Shown here: positions 43,057 to 53,719 of the stretch, piece after piece
How the letters are laid out: every line of letters begins with the position of its first letter
Position numbering within the stretch: the first letter of the stretch is position 1
Assembly: GCA_951640165.1 (NCBI GenBank)
Contig: OX621259.1
Span: 868,001 to 932,000, forward strand
Length of the DNA stretch: 64,000 bases
DNA from: Pseudoips prasinana
Taxonomy: Eukaryota > Arthropoda > Insecta > Lepidoptera > Nolidae
Reading direction: 5' to 3'
Notes under the pieces: model-generated
The model's database searches: none
Told to the model about the DNA's origin: nothing
Seen by the model: only the letters and a program-made list of their open reading frames with translations
Translations under genes and position numbers: made by a program

Positions 43057-43172
43057 GATTCCACGAGAGAGGTGTGCGATGTTGTGTGTGGTCAGCTGGA
43101 GGTGTGGTGGGACGTGGTGCCGGTACGATTCGTCCTGGACCCACCTGTTCTACCCATCTACTATTCACGAAG
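43057..43172 (+). CDS. Host gene exon 5
   Basis: The exon lies between GTTCATTTTAG and GTACATAT. It starts on a whole codon and reads DSTREVCDVVCGQLEVWWDV, then VPVRFVLDPPVLPIYYSR, leaving two bases. The pattern LEVWWDVVPVRFVLDPP is strongly beta-like, as in immunoglobulin-like (MSP/ASH or similar) domains. The 17.8-kb intron before it holds the 11-kb transposon. Confidence 0.85.
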
Positions 43173-43432
43173 GTACATATTTATATTTATTAATATGTAT
43201 ATTTGACAAAGATAATCTGTATTGTAATTCATTTAATTTGAATCAGATAGTTTGACAATGTATTTGCATGCCCGTGAACAAAATATGAGGACTATATTTT
43301 GTTAACATCTTCATTACCATATTTTGAGCAATCAAAGAAATTGAAATTGAATTGCAATTGATAACTTGAGAGGCCAGATTACATGTCCAATAAAAGGAAC
43401 CAGAGAATCACGGACATGTTATTTATATAAAT

Positions 43433-43740
43433 AAAAAAGGTTTTTAATCACGTAGACTTTAAAAACGCGCTTTTAAATAGTCAGAACATATTTGTAGTAA
43501 TATATAATTAATTTATAATTATTTCTAGGTACATATAGATATTTAGGTACACGGATTGTAGGAAAAAAAGACAATATTATTTATTTTATAATAATAACGA
43601 TATTTAGTTAGTTTAAATTAAGTTATTGCCAAGGATCATGTGTAGGTTTAATTATCGAAATTTTAAATTTTAGCTATATTTTTACTACGTATTGTCTGAA
43701 TGGTTCTGTCTATATTAAGCTACGAATTAAATATTATTAT
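43433..43740 (-). repeat. Repeat family A, long copy
   Basis: Same order of blocks as the copies at 3560 and 25,452; sits between host exons 5 and 6 in a 620-bp intron. Confidence 0.8.
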
Positions 43741-43792
43741 AATTAGTAAGTCTGGTGAAGATCAGTCCTTTTTCAGTTCTACTCTTCCACAG

Positions 43793-43984
43793 ATTAACTT
43801 CACTGGATATAAAGCTATGCCCCACACAAATGTACGGTAGGAGAGCAGTGTCAGTGTCGTGGCGGGCCCCCGAAGGAGTGTACCCCCCTCAACCCTCTCT
43901 TACTCCCGGACAGCCTTGCGCTGTGACAGTCAAGTTGCCTCTGCCTGTCCTGCCGAATGAGTATATGGACACTGATATTATTAA
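43793..43984 (+). CDS. Host gene exon 6
   Basis: The exon lies between CTCTTCCACAG and GTATGTTA. Its first base completes an Arg codon; it then reads LTSLDIKLCPTQMYGRRAVS, VSWRAPEGVYPPQPSLTPGQ and PCAVTVKLPLPVLPNEYMDT, then DII, leaving two bases. It is GC-rich at third positions and has a strong acceptor tract. SLTPGQPCAVTVKLPLPV is the kind of strand-turn-strand seen in MSP-like domains (inference). Confidence 0.85.
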
Positions 43985-44109
43985 GTATGTTAACTTTTAC
44001 GAGTTTTAACAAATATTTCTGGAAATTGCAATTATGTAGAATCATTGTTATCATGATAAAAAATATAGTTTTGTTTGTTGGGGATTTTAAGAAGAATAAA
44101 AAACTCTAT

Positions 44110-44245
44110 ATTGGAGTCATCATCATACCAGCCGAATGACATACTCAGCTGGACAAAGGCGTCCCCAAAGACATCGACGATGGAGTGTTCTCATCATTTA
44201 GGTATCACCACGGTGATGATGGTCTAGTACACAAACTCTAGGAGA
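44110..44245 (-). repeat. RTE-type LINE 3' tail
   Basis: TCATCATACCAGCCGAATGA, CAGCTGGACAAAGGCGTCCC and CAAAGACATCGACGATGGAG: an inverted tail of the type at 44,755-44,880. Confidence 0.65.
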
Positions 44246-44754
44246 TATTCCCTCGGGATGACTTTTATGGTCCGCAATATTCTTTGCCGTCAGCCACACG
44301 TATTGTTTAGCTCTCTAGTAGCCATCTTAAGTGACTAAGCAAAATATTGTTTGATGAATGTAGCCAAAATTGATCGCTTAATTCGAAGTGCGGCTGCTTT
44401 GCTTCAAATACAGCAGGGAGAATTTCGTACTGGTGACTACAGGTCTGGCAGCCGATCATAATTCTAGTGCCTCTGAAGAGCGAAAATAAAAATAAAAATA
44501 TGTTCCTATTCTAGGTAAAATTTACGATACCTGGTGCGATTTTCTAATTCATGAAAATATCTGGGGACAAATATCTTTCTTTTGGATTACACAGAAGTTA
44601 CGTACCTACCCTAAGCAATTAATATGCACGGCCAAACCTACTTTTCTAGTAGGTAGCAAAATGCATTTTTAGTTCCACCCGAATCAATTTGCTGTTAGTA
44701 TATTTGATATGAAAAATAGGTAATTGATTTTAATTGATTTGAATTTAAATTGAT

Positions 44755-44885
44755 GATAATATGATGATCTTGTCGCTGGAAGTCGCTGGATGCGGGTAGC
44801 GTAAAACCGGCAATCCTTTGGGGGAGGCCTTTGTCCAGCAGTGGACGTCTTTCGGCTTATATGATGATGATGTTGATGGTGATAA
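44755..44885 (+). repeat. RTE-type LINE 3' tail with GATGAT end
   Basis: GTCGCTGGATGCGGGTAGCG, GGGGGAGGCCTTTGTCCAGC and AGTGGACGTCTTTCGGC lead to TGATGATGATG. Confidence 0.75.
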
Positions 44886-44962
44886 GTTCTTCGTTCCAAT
44901 ATCCCTTTAAAAAGTTATTCGCAATTTATTTCGATAGCAAATCGTTTTCTTGGACTGTATAG

Positions 44963-45125
44963 ATTGGTGGCTGCGAAGGACGAGTGGCAGTCCCAGTGCT
45001 GTATAACCCGGCAATGTGCGACGCGCCACCCGGCACTGCGGCCGGCGCTCACGTGGCTCGGAGTCGTGCCGCCAGGGACTCGCGTGCACACACACTTCCA
45101 AGTCGTGAATGATACTTATCAACAC
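44963..45125 (+). CDS. Host gene exon 7
   Basis: The exon lies between TTGGACTGTATAG and GTAAGTATG. The first base completes a Lys codon; it then reads LVAAKDEWQSQCCITRQCAT, RHPALRPALTWLGVVPPGTR and VHTHFQVVNDTYQH and ends on a whole codon. It is the most GC-rich exon after the last one. The next exon is 15.6 kb away, beyond a full LINE, a hAT element and a mariner. Confidence 0.85.
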
Positions 45126-45339
45126 GTAAGTATGGAGGTAAAACATACAACTCTAAGTATCCGTAGAAATCTTTCCTGCTGTTTTAGGAAAGAAAGAAAG
45201 AAAAATGTTTTTAACACATTACACATTGAAATGAAGTGTACAAATCTTGTACATAATTGAAAAACGTACATACATATAATAATATACTACTACATCAAAA
45301 CGAAATTTTATTAAAAAGCATTATACCACTATTACACCA

Positions 45340-45725
45340 ATATAGTAACGCGTTCAGGGCGGCGATGTTCCCCGATACTGCAGCCCCGCACAGAGGCGCA
45401 CACGGACTGCGCGCACGCGACATGCGCAAGCGCGCTGCGTGCACGGCGCGCCGAGTGCGGGCCAGTTCCAACACCATTGTGAGCATGATTGCGCGAAGGC
45501 TGGATTGTCCTTTCATCCGGCATTGTTGCGGCAGACATATTGCTGTATCAATGCCGGAGAAAATGCTTTAATATCATTTTTATTAGTATTTGTTTTATTT
45601 TCATTAATTATTATTTATTGTATGATTTTATTATTATTATTTTTAATTTATACATTTAATTTAATTTATTATTATGTTATGATGGGTGTAACTTACCTGA
45701 AATAAATGGATTTATTATTATTATA
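45340..45725 (+). pseudogene. LINE ORF2 C-terminal fragment with (TTA)n tail
   Basis: SNAFRAAMFPD, then MRKRAACTARRVRASSNTIV and SMIARRLDCPFIRH match, in a scrambled state, the family at 19,843-20,234 (NNAFR, RKRCASMMQRLRASSNSIL, FRHW). It ends with AAATAAATGGATTTATTATTATTATA. Confidence 0.75.
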
Positions 45726-45844
45726 CACCGAACCATAATATATAGTTAAGTTTGTTACTTATTTGTTTCTTACAAATAACAGCACACACCCAATTACAGG
45801 TCTTCACTTATTAACATCAAGTTATTTTTTATTTTTCTGTTTTA

Positions 45845-46005
45845 AAAAGACAACGCCCGCATTAAGAAATTTAATCCCTGTGTCCTGGGGTACTTTACAA
45901 ACATACAATAGACGGACACAAATTACATTCAGATTCAGAACAACTGTTTATGGGTTAAACAAATAGTTGCCCGGCGCAGGCTCGAACCCGCGACACGAAG
46001 CATTT
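45845..46005 (-). repeat. SINE family 3, truncated at its head
   Basis: ACGCCCGCATTAAGAAATTT, GGGGTACTTTACAAACATAC, GACGGACACAAATTACATTC and GGCTCGAACCCGCGACACGA (B box on the minus strand). The A-box end is missing. Confidence 0.75.
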
Positions 46006-46239
46006 AATCAAATAATTCAAAACTTATATATACATTTATAATGATTAAGTGTTCAATTGGTAGGCAGCTCAGCACACTATTACGTCAACGAAACGCTGAT
46101 TTTCAGATGCTTACCGTGGTAAGTTACTGCATGAGCAATTCAGGTTTCGCTTTTTTTTAACTATAGATTCTTAAGAATAAAAATTATAAAAACATTAAGT
46201 TTAGAATATAATGACAAGACAGATGACAATTAAAGTAGT

Positions 46240-46328
46240 GGAAAGGTCGTGACTAATGGAAGTCCGTTGTGTCTTCCTACCCCTCTGGGACACAGGCGTG
46301 AGTCTATGTAATATATAAAGTTCAATAT
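46240..46328 (-). repeat. Short dispersed repeat, inverse of 48,400-48,480
   Basis: GGTCGTGACTAATGGAAGTC, GTCTTCCTACCCCTCTGGGA and CACAGGCGTGAGTCTATGTA mirror the copy at 48,400-48,480. Confidence 0.6.
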
Positions 46329-46589
46329 AAACTAACAAAACAACCCTCTTTTTGAATATGCTTAAATTAAACTACTACCTAAGAATAATATTTTGTTTGC
46401 CTTAACCTTTCTACTCCACCTCCCTCATTTACGGGTCTAAAGGAAATGGAGGATTTTAGCAATCTTCATCCAGCTAAAATGTTTCATTGTGAATCTCATC
46501 GCTACAATTTCATAATACTATCGAAAATTCCATGATACTATTAACAAAGCATACTAAGCTTCGCCATCTAGACCGGACTCCTAAAACGC

Positions 46590-46935
46590 GTCGTGCTCTT
46601 ATAGCTTACCGTACCGAGGGAAACCAACATCCCTAAAGACCACGCGTTCAAGACAAACAAGTATTACGAATTATCAAATGAATTAACCAGAAACGGCTTT
46701 GTGGTTAATTTATATTCCGTGGAAGTGGGTGCGAGGGGTATACCAGCAAAATCCCTCTATTATACATATTAAAAGACCTAGGATTATCAAGAACTTCCGC
46801 AAGTTCTATATTAGAACGAGTATCTAAAGCGGCATTATTAGGATCTTACCAAATTTGGCAAGAACCCTTTTTCTTGCCAAATTTGGTAGGACTGAGAGGT
46901 GAAGGAGAATTAGGGCGTTGATGCATCACAGGGGC
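46590..46935 (+). pseudogene. Reverse-transcriptase C-terminal fragment
   Basis: Two frames give HAFKTNKYYELSNELTRNGF, VVNLYSVEVGARGIPAKSLY, then LKDLGLSRTSASSILERVSK and AALLGSYQIWQEPF. The K-Y-x-x-L-x-x-E and EVG-x-RG blocks followed by LKDLGL and a terminal helix form a conserved tail found after the RT core in a class of non-LTR elements. No RT core is present here. Confidence 0.6.
46847..46888. repeat. 18-bp perfect hairpin, 6-base loop
   Basis: TACCAAATTTGGCAAGAA and its exact inverse. It lies inside the RT tail fragment at QIWQEP, where an inverted duplication extends the reading frame. Confidence 0.85.
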
Positions 46936-47439
46936 CCCCCTTAAACCTACATCTGAGTCGCAGGTTTCAGACAGTCGAGTATTCCCTCCTCTACCACGCG
47001 ATGGACCCGGTTTCCGCACGGTGAATCCATGGAATGCTAAGAATTAAGTCTTCTTTCACAAATGCACTGCTCCATCAAAAGTTCAGTTTTTAATATAGTA
47101 GAAAAATAAACACATACCACCAAAACTCACCACACAAACGAAAAATATCCAATACTAAATTCAGCTTCAGATATTTTATTGCATAACATATTCACTGCAA
47201 AAAACGGTCAATTTAAAATTTTGCTGGTTGAAACATATCCCGGCCCTATGAATGTTTATGTGTATTCCAATTTAAACTGTTCTGTTTTGGTAACCCATAA
47301 ATAAAAGTTAGCCTGGGGTTAGTCTAAACTTACTCAAGTCGGGCGACACACAAAAAATAGAGCATCAATCACCAGCATTTTATACACCGCATTTTATACA
47401 GCATATATATATTTTTATTTTTTTGTATAGTAGAGGTTG

Positions 47440-47735
47440 GGCACTGCGTTCAATCCCTTGAAGAGCAGCCCGACTGGGAAAGTACCTCCACCTTGCAGAA
47501 TACATTCCTTAATAATAACATAAAAAGATTATGTTGTGTGTTAGTAAAGTCGCCAGAGCTCATAGGGGTAGGGGTTGGGAGGGTCAGCAACAATTGTTTG
47601 CAGACTCTTTTCAAGGCCGCCAACGCACCCGCGACTCCTTGGTGTTGCGAGTATCCATGGGCGGTAGTGATCACTTCACCATCAGGTGACCCACTTGCTC
47701 TTTTGTCGCCCTCTCATATAAAAAATAATTTGACA
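47440..47735 (+). repeat. Composite repeat and CR1-like LINE 3' tail
   Basis: 47,440-47,590 is the inverse of part of 42,740-42,930. From 47,600 it runs into GGCCGCCAACGCACCCGCGA, TGGTGTTGCGAGTATCCATG and CATCAGGTGACCCACTTGCT, a CR1-like 3' end. Confidence 0.65.
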
Positions 47736-48399
47736 GTATTGGTAGATGAAAAAGTCATAGCAATTATGAAATAGTCATATTCTTTCATGCTTCCAAATGA
47801 AACTTTTTGCAAGCTAAACGTAATTAGTTATATTGTTTTTGTTGTAAACTAAGTTAAGTTAAGGATTATCTGCGCTTTTTGGGATTTTTTTTTATTCTAA
47901 GGCTCCATTTCCAATAAGAAATAGTGATCATTGACTAGATGTGCCCCGTAGTTTCACCTGCGTAAAACTTTATTCGAAATCATCATCATCAATTGTCTAT
48001 CATCATATATGTAAAAAAAAGAAATTCGATAAATGGAACCTTTTTATTGATATTTATGTAAAACAGAAAATGCAAAGCTCCATTTTATACTTTAGTTATG
48101 AAATCCTAAAAAGTAGTTGACCGGCAACATTCAATGCAAAAATTTTAATGCTGATCAAATTCCAATTGGATTTACCTTGTAAATAAAAGTCAGTTTCGAT
48201 TAGGATGCGTATATTCCATGTTACACAACTCTCACCGGATAACCTTTTATGGACCTCAATCAAATATGTAACTAACCTAACTCTTAAAAATCTCCCTACT
48301 TCAACTTCAATTGCATCATTTTGGAAAAGAGCACTGCTGAACCGATATTAACCACACATAGCTAATAACCACCGCAAAGAAATTGGATTTGAAATTAGT

Positions 48400-48482
48400 A
48401 AACATACATACATAGACTCACCCCTGTTTCCCAGAGGGGTAGGCAGAGACAACGGATTTCCACTTGTCACGATCTTTGAGTG
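48400..48482 (+). repeat. Short dispersed repeat (ACATACATAGACTCACCCCTG)
   Basis: AAACATACATACATAGACTC, CCAGAGGGGTAGGCAGAGAC and ACGGATTTCCACTTGTCACG; a second copy lies inverted at 46,240-46,328. Confidence 0.6.
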
Positions 48483-48552
48483 GCCAACGGAGAGTCGTAT
48501 TGCTACGTTGAATGTTGGAGGAGGATTAAAATTAATAAAACCGCATTGAAAT

Positions 48553-48620
48553 CAGTGTTTATTCACATATACTTTAAAAAGCGCTTGTAAATAGTCGGAA
48601 CATGAGTAGTATTAATAATA
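48553..48620 (-). repeat. Repeat family A fragment split by a SINE
   Basis: TATTCACATATACTTTAAAA and GCGCTTGTAAATAGTCGGAA, then the SINE 2 copy; a possible continuation lies at 48,935-48,995 (ATATAGATATTGAATTCTAG). Confidence 0.55.
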
Positions 48621-48626
48621 ATAATA

Positions 48627-48886
48627 ATAATATCCTGGGACATTATTCACACACGGCCATCTGATCCCAAACTAAGCAGAACTTGTACTATGGAAACCAG
48701 ATAACTAATATACTACATATACTATTTTTCTTTTGTAAATACATACTTATATAGATAATTTACACCCAGACTCAGGACAAACAGACATGTTCATGCACAC
48801 AAATATTTGTCCCGGGTGGGAATCGAACCCACGACCTCCGGCGTGAAAGGCAAGTATCTACCAACCACGCCAACAGGCCCGTCAAA
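48627..48886 (-). repeat. SINE family 2, full length
   Basis: The best-preserved copy: tail ATCCTGGGACATTATTCACA, body CTCAGGACAAACAGACATGT, B box GGGAATCGAACCCACGACCT and head GCCAACAGGCCCGTCAA. Confidence 0.85.
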
Positions 48887-49163
48887 TTACTCGTCATATC
48901 AAACGTCATCGTCGTATCAAATAAGTCGTATTACTATTTAACTATATAGATATTGAATTCTAGGTACAAGTAGATATAGTAGTGGGTAGTTGTGGAAAAT
49001 AGTACTACAGTTTTTAAGTGCTTAATTGAAATTTAATTAAAATTATAATACATACTTGATTTTAAGATTAAATGTGCTTAAAGTTAAGGTAACTCACATA
49101 ACCTACCAGCCCAGTGTTATTGTCACAAACCACTTGTTTCTTAATACACATCACAAGTTCACT

Positions 49164-49898
49164 ATGCAGTCCATGCAACAAAATCTCTCCAGTTTAAAAG
49201 AACATCTTCTGAAGCGGATGACTGAGTTTGAGGAGCTCCATAAGCAATCCAGCACACCTGCAGCTCCAGATACATTGGCCAAAGACTTTGCAGAATTCAA
49301 AAAATTTGTGTTGAGCTCTTTAAATTGTTTCCAGCAACAACTAGATGTACTTGCAGGATGCATTGACCAAGCAGAGATGCGAGGAAGGAGAAAGATGCTG
49401 CTATTCCATGGGATACCAGAACAGAAGAAGGAGAATTCCTTGGAGGTCACAGTTGCCAACGTCAAAAACCATCTCATGTTGTTAGATTTCTCTAATAAAG
49501 ACATTCAGCGGTGTCAGCGTCTTGGTCATATTCCATCATCTGACAAGCCAAGGCCAATTCTGGTAGAATTTGAAAGCTACCAGGTGAGAGACAACATCTG
49601 GTTTGCCAAAACGAAGTGTAAAGGCTCTGGTGTCACAATATCAGAGTTCCTGACCCGGCCCCGTCACGAAACCTTCATGGCTGCACGCCAGCGCCACGGA
49701 ATTTCAAATACTTGGACTCGGGACGGAGTCATATATATCCTGGATCGAGGTGGCAGCCGCCACAAGGTCGTCTCGATGGAGGATCTCAACAAGATCGGCT
49801 CTGCGCCGCAGCACACCAAGGAAGACGCTTCGAAAATCGCGGCCACGGACACGTCTACTACGGCTGCAGTCGGGAAAACTCGAAGAACTAAGAAGTAA
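49164..49898 (+). CDS. LINE ORF1 protein (RNA-binding, coiled coil and RRM-like)
   Basis: A 244-residue frame starting at MQSMQQNLSSLKEHLLKRMT; an in-frame ATG at 49,056 would add 36 residues of unlikely sequence. Residues 1-70 look like a coiled coil (heptads of L and F with E/K). From about 75, MLLFHGIPEQKKENSLEVTV to SSDKPRPILVEFESYQVRDN is the RRM-like domain with the C-terminal domain (TISEFLTRPRHETFMAARQR) of the L1-type ORF1 protein, which trimerises and binds element RNA. A basic tail, GKTRRTKK, follows. No stop or frameshift is seen. ORF2 lies 3.8 kb away because of the hAT insertion. Confidence 0.85.
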   Translation: MQSMQQNLSSLKEHLLKRMTEFEELHKQSSTPAAPDTLAKDFAEFKKFVLSSLNCFQQQLDVLAGCIDQAEMRGRRKMLLFHGIPEQKKENSLEVTVANVKNHLMLLDFSNKDIQRCQRLGHIPSSDKPRPILVEFESYQVRDNIWFAKTKCKGSGVTISEFLTRPRHETFMAARQRHGISNTWTRDGVIYILDRGGSRHKVVSMEDLNKIGSAPQHTKEDASKIAATDTSTTAAVGKTRRTKK

Positions 49899-50112
49899 TT
49901 CATGTTGACTTAATTTGTATCTTCTTAATATTGTTTACGTGTGTTTACGCACATTAGCGATGTTTTTACATAATTGCATTTACGTATTTTCTGTTTCTAC
50001 CTATTTTATTCATAATTTTTTATTGATTTCTAACTTTAAGTGTTGTTATGTTCTCATATTCTGAATTGTTTAGAATTCTATGATTTCCTTGTTATAACTT
50101 TACGTCATTTCA

Positions 50113-53100
50113 TTTGTGATTAGTGGTGCAACCGATATATTCGTATGCGTCAAAATATTAGTAATATTGGCTGTATTCGCGTATCGGTAATCCGACCAAC
50201 TCTGATATGCTAATACGCCATATTCACTCTATATGAACACCGACTATTCAACATGAGCCGTATATAAATATCCACAGAGTATCTAATTTTATTGTATTAC
50301 TTTTTCGGCGATATGTACGAAGTTCACACTAATACCAATGTTTAAATAATTATCATTGGCCGGATAATATCACTCAATTCGACTGCGAATCTGTGGTGAT
50401 CTTAGCATCAGTATGGATATTTCTGTTTCATTCATACCAACACAGTAGGCTATCAAAATAAACGAAACAGAGGACATCTTTAAAGCTTCATTTATCACGT
50501 AATGAGTGGGCACTACATAAAACCCGTTGTCTAGCGGGATTTTTCAATTGTATCGTTTTCGATCTTGAATCTATAAACCTATTTTATCATCAACTAGAAT
50601 AATTATGGATATTAACATCAATTTATTGTAATATTTTTATTAAGTGTATTATCTCTATATCTTCATTATTTTCGTAAAACTTTAGAATTAATAAATAAGT
50701 ATTCAATTGATTATTTTAACTCTGATATCTTGTACCGGAAGTAGATAGCGATCTAAACGTTTTTAATATCCTTTGCCATTTTAATTTATTATTTTATTTT
50801 TATGAATTAAAGTGTGTCACATAAACATAGAAATAAAAGAATATCATGATAAGAATTCTGCGTTGTTTTTTATTTATATTCTAAAAACACTCTGTAATAA
50901 AACAAAAAAAAGGTAGATATTTGAACAAATCTTTGTATTACTTTGTAAATTAAACTAAACAACCAATTGAATCGTACAGTTCAGTTAGTTAGGCTTTCTA
51001 AGTTCTAATTGGCGTACTTTTCGTTTTATTAATTCCTGACTTTATTGGTGAAATTTAGAGGTGTATGTGATTTGAGATTTCGGTGTAAATAGCTGTGTTC
51101 AAATTATTTTTTTGACTTTTTTTATCTCTAAGACTATTAGTTACTTTTTAGACTTTAGGTACTCCTATTCCTATTTTATAAACATGAAGCGCGCTCGAGT
51201 AAGTGAAGTGTGGAATTATTTTACAGTTCATTCTGAAGAAAATAAACTCGCGAAATGTAGTATATGTCAATCAAAATTTAGTTTCAAGGGAACTGTTTCC
51301 AATTTAAATAAACATTTGAAAAATAAGCATTTAATTTTCATGAATGCTGCAACAAAAAATACACGACAAGAACAAGAAGCTCTTCCAACGAGTTCTGCAA
51401 CAACTTGTCCAGAGATTGACTCCAACATAATTTTTGAGAACGTAGATGACGTAGTCCCATCCGGATCCTCACAAACTATAGGTGTGCCAAGTGCACAAAT
51501 AACACTGGACCCGCAAACGTCTAATAAATTTCAGTCAAACCTTCGAATGTACGCTAACACTAAAAAGCTATCGACCAAACAAAGAAAAGAAATAGATGAC
51601 GCATTGATGTTACTATTTTGTAAATGTTTTCTGCCATTTTCAATAGTTGAAGATAAATATTTTAAAAATTTTGTTACAAAGCTTAATCCCGCGTACCAAC
51701 TTCCGAGTCGAAAGCATGTTTCAAATACATTGTTAGATGCTGAATATCACAACACTGCAAAAGTTGTCAGGGAAGACCTTAGTAATGTGGATTCTGCTTG
51801 CCTCACAATAGACTGCTGGACATCGCGAGCCCAAGAGGGTTATCTAGCAGTAACCGCGCATTACATAAATAAAAACTATGATTTAGATACTGCCCTCTTA
51901 CAATGTTGCGTTTTGTCCGGGCCGCATACATCGGTTAATTTGAGTACGGAGTTAAATGGGGTTATAATTGATTGGAATCTTACTCGAAAAATAAAATTAG
52001 TGGTTTCTGACAATGCTCCCAATGTCCAAAACTGCATTAAAGATCTTCAACTAAAGAATTTTGGGTGTTTTGCCCACACTATTAATCTCATAGCCAAAAA
52101 CAGCTTAATGGTACCAGAAGTAGAACATTTTTTGGATAAATTGAGAGCCATTGTAAGCCATTTCAAACGGAGTACCACAGCTGTTGAAAAACTTTTAAAA
52201 TATCAGGTAAATAATAATGTACCCCAGCCAAAGAAAATGATTATAGACGTCCCCACTAGATGGAACTCTACCTTCTATATGATAGAAAGGGCCTTACTAT
52301 TAAAGGAAGCATTAACAAGTACCTTAGCCATCTTAGATTCCAGCAGCAGTGCACGTCTAGAAAATATTAATTCCGACGAATGGAAACTCTGTACAGATTT
52401 ATGTACAGTTTTAAAGCCTTTAGAGCAAGTCACTGTCCAGATAAGTGGAGAGAAGTACCTCACGGGCAGTCTTGTCATTATATTCAACAGATTACTATTT
52501 ACTGTTTATTCTGACAAATTATCACACGATGATACATTGCATTCTGATGCCAAAGCCGTGTGCAATAGGATTATAAGAGGCTTGATAACAAGACTGAGCA
52601 ACATAGAGATGAGCGGAACTTTCGGAGTAGCTACATTACTTGACCCACGCTTTAAGATGGCATTCTTTTTAGATAAAAGAGCTGCCGAATCAGCAAAAAA
52701 ACGGGTAGTTGAATTAGCAGTCTTAGAAATAAATAAAGAAAGTGCAAGGCAAGCTACATTATCTACACCGATCTCAACAGAGCCGACTACGCCAATTCAA
52801 ATATTGGAAGAAACTACCAGCAAGCCCTATACATATATCGATATATGGGCAGATATCGATTTGCAAGAGGTTTCAACATTAGAGTCACCAACGGCTATAG
52901 CAATAGCTGAGATTCAGAGGTACTTAAATGATAAAATATTACCCAGAAACGCAAGTCCCAATGAGTGGTGGCGTAAGCATTATTTTTTGTACCCTAACCT
53001 CAGTAAATTGTTTAAACAGCATTGTTGTGTAATGGCCACATCAGTACCCTGTGAAAGAATGTTTTCAAAATCTGGAGAACTCATTTCTGATCGTCGTACC

Positions 53101-53450
53101 CGTATCTCGTCAGACAAAGTAAAAAAGCTGATGTTTTTAAATGTAAATAAAAAATAATCAAACTTTTTACAAACTTTTTTTTATTTACTGCAATAATTAT
53201 CCTACAAAAACTATTAGTAAAATGACCTGAATGTTAAAATAATGCTATTTGCACTTGCTAGATATATAGTTGTTGAACTTATATAATTAATATCAAATAA
53301 TAATAATATGCATACCCTTAGGATTATAGATAACTCTTATGTATCAGTGATATTCACATATTAGTTTAAATATTATAATATCATTTGACGAATATATGCA
53401 TATTAGCTAATACTGATAAATATCGGTATTAACCCATCCCTATTTGTGAT
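50113..53450 (+). mobile_element. Complete hAT transposon inside the LINE
   Basis: The element spans 50,121-53,442. It starts TAGTGGTGCAACCGATAT and ends with the inverse of TAGGGATGGGTTAATACCGA, giving short imperfect terminal repeats (TAG-x-G-x-TG...ACCGATA). A perfect 8-bp duplication TTTGTGAT lies at 50,113-50,120 and 53,443-53,450. It encodes a single full-length transposase. The insertion is between LINE ORF1 and ORF2, so it is younger than the LINE. Confidence 0.92.
51184..53157 (+). CDS. hAT-family transposase with BED zinc finger
   Basis: A 657-residue intact frame taken from MKRARVSEVWNYFTVHSEEN; an upstream in-frame ATG at 51,112 would add 24 hydrophobic residues and is less likely. 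The BED finger is CSICQSKFSFKG with HLKNKH (C-x2-C, H-x4-H). The RNase-H-like core shows LTIDCWTSRAQEGYLAVTAH (first Asp) and VVSDNAPNVQNCIKDL with FGCFAHTINLI (second Asp), then DVPTRWNSTFYMIERA. The C-terminal dimerisation region has NEWWRKHYFLYPNLSKLFKQ and ATSVPCERMFSKSGELISDR. Length and order are those of ZBED-type hAT transposases, which cut and paste DNA in the nucleus. No break is seen; possibly active. Confidence 0.92.
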   Translation: MKRARVSEVWNYFTVHSEENKLAKCSICQSKFSFKGTVSNLNKHLKNKHLIFMNAATKNTRQEQEALPTSSATTCPEIDSNIIFENVDDVVPSGSSQTIGVPSAQITLDPQTSNKFQSNLRMYANTKKLSTKQRKEIDDALMLLFCKCFLPFSIVEDKYFKNFVTKLNPAYQLPSRKHVSNTLLDAEYHNTAKVVREDLSNVDSACLTIDCWTSRAQEGYLAVTAHYINKNYDLDTALLQCCVLSGPHTSVNLSTELNGVIIDWNLTRKIKLVVSDNAPNVQNCIKDLQLKNFGCFAHTINLIAKNSLMVPEVEHFLDKLRAIVSHFKRSTTAVEKLLKYQVNNNVPQPKKMIIDVPTRWNSTFYMIERALLLKEALTSTLAILDSSSSARLENINSDEWKLCTDLCTVLKPLEQVTVQISGEKYLTGSLVIIFNRLLFTVYSDKLSHDDTLHSDAKAVCNRIIRGLITRLSNIEMSGTFGVATLLDPRFKMAFFLDKRAAESAKKRVVELAVLEINKESARQATLSTPISTEPTTPIQILEETTSKPYTYIDIWADIDLQEVSTLESPTAIAIAEIQRYLNDKILPRNASPNEWWRKHYFLYPNLSKLFKQHCCVMATSVPCERMFSKSGELISDRRTRISSDKVKKLMFLNVNKK

Positions 53451-53719
53451 CTTTTCCACACTTGCATAATAGAAACGTCAAATGACGCGTTTAACTTTTA
53501 ATATGACACCATACCATAGACATCCTGTAATTCTACTACACGCTACTAGATTTCAAACGGGGTGAGTAGAAACAAACTTAAAACTCTCATTAATTCTCTT
53601 TACGCACTGAACTGGTAGGTTAGTTAAAGGTGATATTGCGTATTGTATATTTATTTGTTTTGTATTGTTGTTCTTAAGTATTTTACATATATTTATATTA
53701 TTTAGTTTATTGAATTATT

